A DNA stretch of 64,000 nucleotides. It comes from Isoetes taiwanensis. Its lineage: Eukaryota > Streptophyta > Lycopodiopsida > Isoetales > Isoetaceae. Where the stretch lies: contig JAJEKV010000003.1 of the NCBI GenBank assembly GCA_021234155.1, positions 17,654,386-17,718,385 of the forward strand, written 5' to 3'. The position numbers and the translations under genes were made by a program. This document shows positions 57,291-64,000 of this stretch, piece by piece. Every line of letters begins with the position of its first letter. The first letter of the stretch is position 1. The notes beneath the pieces are model-generated. The model saw only the letters and a program-made list of their open reading frames with translations, was not told the DNA's origin and did not search any database.

Positions 57291-60200
57291 AACACAAAAA
57301 ATAGAGAGTCGACTAGTCCATCATGCTCTGTGGGATACCTGTGAGGGTGGAGCCGAATAACTAGTCGAATCTGATTCAAAAAACCTCAGAGCTTGGATCT
57401 AGTGCCATCAGATTTCTGGCAAAATAATCTTAGGCTCTAATGGCCTTCTCTCGGAGCTAGAGGTTAACTCATGAGATGCTACTCATTCTCGGAGCTCCTT
57501 ATTATCTAGCTGCAATTGCTGATATACTTGAACAAGCTGATGTACTTGTTGTAACAAGGACAAAATCTCCTCCAAAGAGGCAAAAAACACTGAATATAGA
57601 AAAAAAAATGCTTAGGATTAGAGCAAGCAAAAAACCGGTAAGGAATTCCGGTTCAAACTATCATGAATCTACGTGAAAACAAGGGGAGAAAGGTACATAG
57701 AGAATATGAACATTGAAAATACTTTATAGATCAGAGCAGAATACAAGGGCTTGAGCTAGAAGGCTCAAGACTGGCGTCGAGCCAGAATGGTTTGTCAAAG
57801 AATGAGGCTCTTGTATATATCTAGTTCAATGGTTCTGACCGCGCCACTATGAGGAAAATGCAAGGGAATATCTTCAACACGCATTGATAGTTCACTTGGC
57901 AAAGGTGCGTGACTCGCAACTATAAATGCAAGTGTGAGCAACTAGAAGGTCGTCATGTGATGGTCTCCAACATAAGAGAACTTCCTTTTGAAATGAGCCC
58001 AGTTTGTCCCATATTTGTACATTCGAATATAATATTTGTATGGTCGTCGCAAGTGATGATCTCCGACATGGTAGAACACTTGGATGACAGTACTAAAGGT
58101 GTCCCCCTGGTGATGCCGTAGAATCTTGAATTCCTAAGGTGAGATTCTACCATAGCCTAATTATTACAGGAAAATCTGCCCAATGAATGCAAGGGAAGTT
58201 GGTAGAGACCTAGCAACATGCCTCAGTTAAGGGCGCTTTGGCTGTAATAGAAATGCGCTGAGTGATTTCCTATTCTGCCAAAGACGCTATACTATTGGGT
58301 GTGGCTAGAGCTCCTATTAGTGATGTTCCCAAACGTGGTTGAACTTCTATCTGAAATGAACTCATTTAAAGCGCATTCTTGCTGGACGAATAAAAGTAGG
58401 ATGAGTGACTTCCAATTCTTTTAAAAATGCTATGGATGTGGTAGGATAAGCTAGCTAATCTAAGGTTAGATACTCTAAAAAATCAATATCTACTAGCCAA
58501 ATAAGCTTCAAGGCCTCTAGATTAAGAGCATACTACTCATAACGCAGCTACTATTTTAGGCCGAGAATTACTATTCTAGAAGAGCGATCTTTCTAATTCA
58601 TACATGAGGAATCAAGCACAATATATTGCATGCATCCAAATACAAGTGAGAAACATAGTATATACCTTAAGACTATACAACAAGACCATAGGAACAACGC
58701 AAGACCTGACTTTTAGGACATAGAACAAGAACCATCCATTCTTAAGCTAAAGCTTAAGCCATGAAATTTCACAAAGGTGAAGGGAGACACAAACCTAGTA
58801 AGTGTGAAAAAAATTCAAAGGCAATCAAACTATCAGCTGGAAATGGTCCTCTGCAAGGTGGAGCTCAAGAAGCAAGCTATCCTCGTCAAGAATGAATTTT
58901 GTCAATGGAAACACAAGCTATCTAAATCGACAACATTCTTAGCAAGGGAAGCTTGAAAGAAGGAAAGTCCTTAAAGTCCACTTCTTTCTCGTAGGCCGCT
59001 TAAGAAGTGGACTTTGAAAAGAAAACCCCTTCTTAAAATTCATATGTAGTGGTAGGATAAGCTAATTGGTCTAAAGTCCAAGCTAGTTTAGTAAATTAGT
59101 ATATATTTAGCAGGCTTGCCTAACCCCCCTACAACAATTCCTACAATTCTAACTTGTCCACATGCTCTGCCATGTTAGTTAAACTTAACTGTATCCATTG
59201 GATCTTGAAAATTTATGATGCACGGTTAAGAAAATTGGAAAAGCCCTGGAAAATAGGCTCTCGCGATGTTAGAAATTATCTAGGGCCGTTTCTTTACGAG
59301 CAAGAATAAATTATGTGTTTAGAGGTTTTTCAGGTCGAAGATTATGTGTTGCAAGAAAAGTTTTGCCTTTGGAGCTCCAAATACAACTTCAATATCTCTT
59401 TTTTCTAAGCAACAATAGCTAGAAGGATGCATGCACTTTTTTTTTGTATTGTTGTACAAAAGAGGCAGGGTATTTATCTCAGTGCTAGGAGACTAGTCTT
59501 CATCTTTACTGTTTGTACATATCATGTTTATGTTGCATTTACTGCAATGGCTCTTTGTATTGACGAGCAACCTAAGGTTACGTGCCTGCGCCAAAGGAAG
59601 AACATTTTGTAGTTGATCTTCATATTGAAATTTTCCATTATCCTTTCATGTCTTCAAGGTATGCATGCATTTAGAATTTAAACATTTGAAAGTCTATTTG
59701 AAAATGGCAGGAAGGGCGTCTAATAAGACGGCATAGATCTTTTTATTTTGAGAACTTCTTGTAGTTTTTAGTCCCAACCGATCATGAAAAGCCACTACAT
59801 GGATAATGGAAGTTGTCAAGTTCTCATACAGATGAGCACCCAATGGACAATTTGCAATAGCGGAAAAGGGTAGCTGATGCGTTTGTTAAAGGATGTATTA
59901 TCCTATATTCATTCAGAAAGAACAAACAAGTAGGTAGTTTTGAAGTTATATTGGAGCATCTATTGTTTAAATTTGGTTTTAAAATTTGGTTTTCCCGACT
60001 ATCCGAAAACTTTTTGTATTTATTTTCAGCCACTTTGCCTAAGGTTTTGGAATTTTTTACGCTCAAAAATATTTCCGGTATTCTAAAAGCTAATTTTGTT
60101 TTCGTCCATATGAGAGGGGATTTTTGCGTTTCAATCGATTTCCCCCTTTCAAATTCCGGCATGCATTCCCTTTTTCAAATTCCGGCATGCATGCCACGAT

Positions 60201-61766
60201 ATGCATGCAACGATTGCATCAACAACTGGATCTAGGCATGAAGGCGAGGAGTTTAGGGCATCTATTGTGATCGCATCGATGTAAAAGATTAAACTGTTTT
60301 TACTTTCTATTTTGCAGATCTTTACAAGCTGCTCCGATTTTTGAAGCTTAGCCATTAGAAGGAAACTGTTTTTTGGTTTTGTGGACTTAAACCTATTCAT
60401 GTATTATTGATGTATTTCTGATGAGCATCTGCTCCTCAGCTCTAAGTTACCCAGGAATAATTACCCGGGTTGGGCCATGATTATTTGGCAGGAGTTGTGG
60501 TTCCTTACTTCCAAGTTTCTAGCAGAGATGAAATATTGATGATTATAGATGTGGTTGAAGTTGAGCCAGGTAATTTCTAACCGGATGCTTAGGTGTAGAA
60601 GATTAGGCTGCATAAATAACAGACAAATTGTTATCTCTGTTCTTTGCTCTAAACAGGAATAGCAAGCATAAGGAATTGCTTTTTAAATGATGCGAGGCTG
60701 AGCATTTTTGCAAGGATGTATTTCTTCAGATGTATGGTGTTCCTTGATTTTTATGCTCATCTCTAACTTTAACATCTCTGTTATCCACACAGTTTAGAGA
60801 ACCAAAACATCACACTCATGAATTTATTGGTTTTGTCTTTTATAGGAAGGAATCGGGTTTATTGCTTCAAGAATTGGTATTTCATTCTTTATTATTGGGC
60901 TTCAAGGCACTAGGAAGTTGACATTTAATTAGATTTGTTCATCTATATCAACATGTTTTCATGGCTATCATCCTTGCAACTTCTGTTCTTACCCGTTAAT
61001 AATCATTGATCGAAGAGTCAACACCATAGAATTGCAGTACATAGAGGTTCATTCTAAACCATGTTTGGAATTGCAACGAGCTGAAGTCCACCTCTTTACT
61101 TGCCTATATGCATCCACTTATGGCCATGTTTTCCATTCTCAAGTTTTGCCTTTTGCGATTGTTGCATTATGAGCAAATTCATGCACGTTATAAGCTCAGA
61201 GTAGGGATCCTTATTGTTAAATGTGCAGAAGAACACTTTATATGCAGACTGTTTGCAAATTTGCAACATGTGTCCTGCTTCTTCAAAAGAAACCTCGACA
61301 GCCATGGGTGTTTTGGAAGGTGAATCTGGCCAGATAGTTCGAAACGAGCTATTTGGCCATAATGCAGAGCTTGATGATCAGAGCAAGACTTTCGTTCTTA
61401 TAATTCCTTCTATTTCTTCCAAAAAGATGGTGAGTATTATTTCTTCAATTGCAGTTGAATTCCCATTTCTATCAAGGTTTGTCAATATCATTTCTTCACA
61501 CATAAAATCAAATGGTCTAACCGATATCATTCTAAAAACCCCACCTGAGAATTATGGTTCAATAGAAAAATTGTTTATCATCTCTTGGTTTTGCCTATCT
61601 ACTTCTGTCTATAACATGGTTGCTTAGACCCTTGCTTATACATTTTGATGCTTGCCTCTATAAACATTATTGCTTATGGTTTTACGGGTTATAGTAACAC
61701 TGTTTAAGGCAAGGGGTCACCTCTTGCGGGATCCACCTATGATTGAGGATGCTCTGGACATTGAAT
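57291..61766. other. Unassigned sequence
   Basis: No supported gene. A plus-strand frame at 61214-61627 contains LFGHNAELDDQSKTFVLIIP and reaches a donor-like AAGATG|GTGAGTAT near 61428; it may be one decayed exon but I cannot assign it. A short direct repeat TTTCAAATTCCGGCATGCAT lies at about 60147 and 60173. Confidence 0.3.
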
Positions 61767-62655
61767 GCTGCAAATATGTATATCAAATTGTATGTGCCTG
61801 CCAAGCGTTGCAAATATGTATATCAAATTGTATGTGCCTGCCAAGCCCAACAGGCACGTAATTCCGCAGATTAATTGCGCAGTTCCTTTGTATTCCCCCA
61901 ATCCAGAATCCCCAGCAACCATTGCTCCAAATATACAACACATTCCTGAGAAAAATAAACAGCCTGCTAGCATGCTTCTTCTTCCATGCAATTTGGCTGT
62001 CAATACATATCCTGGTAGTTCTGCAGTTTCGTTTAGGAATGCTCCCAAATAGAGGTTGAATCCTATGTTTGAAACATTCAGACTTATGCCATAGTATGTT
62101 ATTGTTACGACAAACCATATGAAGGAGATTAGAAAAGTCCTTTTTCGTGTCTCTGAATACATAAGAGCATCCCAAAGCGTTGATGTAGTTTTTCCTCTAA
62201 TCTTAAACTCACATTATTGGGTAGATTTCTGCCATTGTTTTTTGCAAATTTTCTGAGAGAATTCATGCATTCATCTATTCTTCCCTGTACAAGGAACCAT
62301 GTTGGAGATTCATCTACAAAAGGCAGCATCAAGGCCAGGTATAGAATTCCTGGTATGGAGCATATGACATAGAGTTGCCTCCAAGATGAAGAAATATATG
62401 ACACAGCTGGAAGTATCATGTAGCCAAAGGAAAAGAGATAAAATGTACACATCCCTACAAAGCCTCTCTTGGAGGGGCCTATAGGTTCGGTTGCCAGAAC
62501 AAAAGACGTGAGACCCAGGCTTCCTGTGCTAAATCCAGTGAGTACTCTAAAAGTAAAATACATCCAATAATTTGAAGCCATGGAGGCAAGAGTGTGCAAA
62601 CAACAGAGAGTATAGGCTAGAAAAGAATCTGAGAGACTACCCAGAAGACCAGCAC
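61767..62655 (-). pseudogene. Organic cation/carnitine transporter (OCT-like, MFS) exon, broken
   Basis: On the minus strand the exon begins after an acceptor-like TGCTTTGCAG (ending 62656) with GAGLLGSLSDSFLAYTLCC, then YFTFRVLTGFSTGSLGLTSF, VLATEPIGPSKRGFVGM, SWRQLYVICSIPGILYLAL and DESPTWFLVQGRIDE. This is the conserved middle of plant OCT-type major-facilitator transporters of the plasma membrane or tonoplast. After a frameshift near 62165 it continues with RTFLISFIWFVVTITYYGIS and AELPGYVLTAKLHGRRSML, and ends within TYNLIYI. N-terminal helices and the last helices are missing, and a 40-bp tandem duplication lies at the 3' break. The retained acceptor shows it is not a processed copy. 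Confidence 0.85.
61769..61846. repeat. Tandem duplication, period 40 bp, at the 3' end of the OCT-like pseudogene
   Basis: A 38-bp stretch starting TGCAAATATGTATATCAAAT occurs at 61769-61806 and 61809-61846 without a mismatch seen. Confidence 0.9.
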
Positions 62656-64000
62656 CTGCAAAGCATGGAAGAAAACACTCCCCGATTCTGAGTTCAATCT
62701 GAATGCTTTCAAGTCTGGTAAACACATGGATGCAGAGAGGTTAATTCTGCAAGATCGGGTATATGGACTTCTAATTGTTACTAAATTTGTACTTCCAATG
62801 AGAGATTATTCATTGGATTATGTTTGCAAATTTGTTGTATTTTGTATCTGGAGGTGAGACATAAGAAGGGAAGCTTCTCCAATTGAAGCAACAAAATATG
62901 CTCTTTGGTGTAATTTTACAGTAGCGCATCTTTATAGGTATTTATAAAACTTTTGCTATGTGGTATTAGTTTCTCTCTATCCATTTGATTAGTTGTTATA
63001 TGCTTAGAAAATATTGCCAGATTGGAATCGTGAAAGCTAGGTTGGCAGATGGGAATTGGGTTGATGTCCAGATCCCATGCTTTTACGAACTGAGTTTATG
63101 TTTTACGAACTGAGAAGTTCATGTAGTTGTATGTGCAATAGGCTCATTGTTGTACTAGGTCACAACATCCCTTTTTGTCCATATAATGTATAGTAAGAGC
63201 AATGTACAGAGGTAACCACATAGGATAGTAGGATGAACCATAATAGGGCCTCAAATCTTCTTTTCTACTACATTGGGAAGTATTCTTCTTTTTCCACATT
63301 TGTAAATATTTAAAAGTCCAAACTTTGTGATGTTATAATTAAATATGCACTGAGTATTTAGTATGTTAGTCTATCTACTACTTAAAACACATGTTTTATC
63401 TACGGAACTACCAAACGCTTTGTGAGGAATATGCATACTTCATTTATTTCGTTGAACTACTTACAAAAAAAATTGATCCGTTTCATGACGTATACCCTTT
63501 ACATAGGCACATGTATGCAAGGACTCTCCATGAACCATTTCTTTTCAATGGCCCATTGTATCTACCAACCAACTCCCATATTCCATTCTCTATTTAACAA
63601 TCACATTATAAACAACTACAACGTGACACACATCCATGGCCCACTACCTCAAATCCAATAGAAGAGAAGAGACTTGACCATGATAGACATATTGGCCACT
63701 GGGATTACCAACTTAATCTATATATGTTTTCCTATAATAAAACTACATTTAGGCCTACTTCAGTTCTCCCATTTCTCGCTTACCCTTCAATTTAGCAAGG
63801 CGATCTACATACGCTACTTCATGTTTGCCTACAATAGCACTTAACCCTAACAACGAGTCCCTTTCGATAAGGCCATTTTATTTTGTTATTACAAAGGGTT
63901 CTTTAGGTCTTACACAACCTATTTACATCAATATAGCGCACCTAGCATTAAGCTTTTGGCTCCATATATTTAAATTTCTCTACAACTTCATCATTGCCTA
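62656..64000. other. Unassigned sequence; possible intron of the OCT-like gene at its left edge
   Basis: The part next to 62656 would be intronic on the minus strand. No upstream OCT exon was recognised in the window. The remainder is AT-rich without a supported gene. Confidence 0.3.

Overview
The window looks like intergenic, repeat-packed nuclear DNA from a plant with a large genome. No intact host gene is visible. Recognisable host sequence is limited to a plant-type PPR pseudogene, a broken organic-cation-transporter (OCT-like) exon, a SAP-like exon and a two-exon fragment of an unknown gene. The PLS-style PPR repeats with 'MQQ.G(V/I)(R/K)P' helices, a Ty3/gypsy RT of the non-chromoviral type and a DIRS-like tyrosine-recombinase retrotransposon fit a seed-free vascular plant such as a fern. 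That assignment is an inference from style, not from a search.

Layout: (1) About 2.08-4.86 kb and 39.37-42.95 kb are the two halves of one DIRS-like YR retrotransposon (upstream ORF, gag, then RT-RNase H and tyrosine recombinase). (2) It is split by a 34.5 kb LTR element on the minus strand (4864-39370) with ~1.6 kb LTRs about 1.3% divergent by eye, a PBS, a PPT and a perfect 5-bp target-site duplication GTTCT. Its leader carries five copies of a ~75-nt hairpin repeat. (3) Inside that giant element lie a full-length 8.4 kb LINE (9277-17704, 13-bp TSD), which itself contains two ~320 bp MITE-like elements; a Helitron-type 3' end; chromodomain-integrase remains; a 1.4-1.5 kb tandem duplication with tRNA-like (SINE) modules; and fragments of host genes (two-exon gene, PPR, SAP). 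(4) 44.4-57.3 kb is a ~770 bp tandem array of a copia integrase fragment, minus strand. (5) That array is interrupted by a 10.5 kb Ty3/gypsy element (45835-56319, TSD CTACC) with gag-pro-pol, a deleted integrase core, a mutated RT active site, a small antisense ORF and a long extra ORF after pol. (6) 57.3-64 kb is mostly unassigned sequence with the OCT-like pseudogene at 61.8-62.7 kb.

Relative insertion order can be read for three chains: the giant LTR element entered the YR element; the LINE lies inside the giant element and the MITEs inside the LINE; the gypsy element entered the copia tandem array. In two cases a second, uninterrupted copy of the target repeat in this same window gives the empty site. 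The strongest candidates for something undescribed are the giant element with its hairpin array and host fragments, the plant YR element with an extra ORF and a strong hairpin after the recombinase, and the post-pol ORF of the gypsy element.
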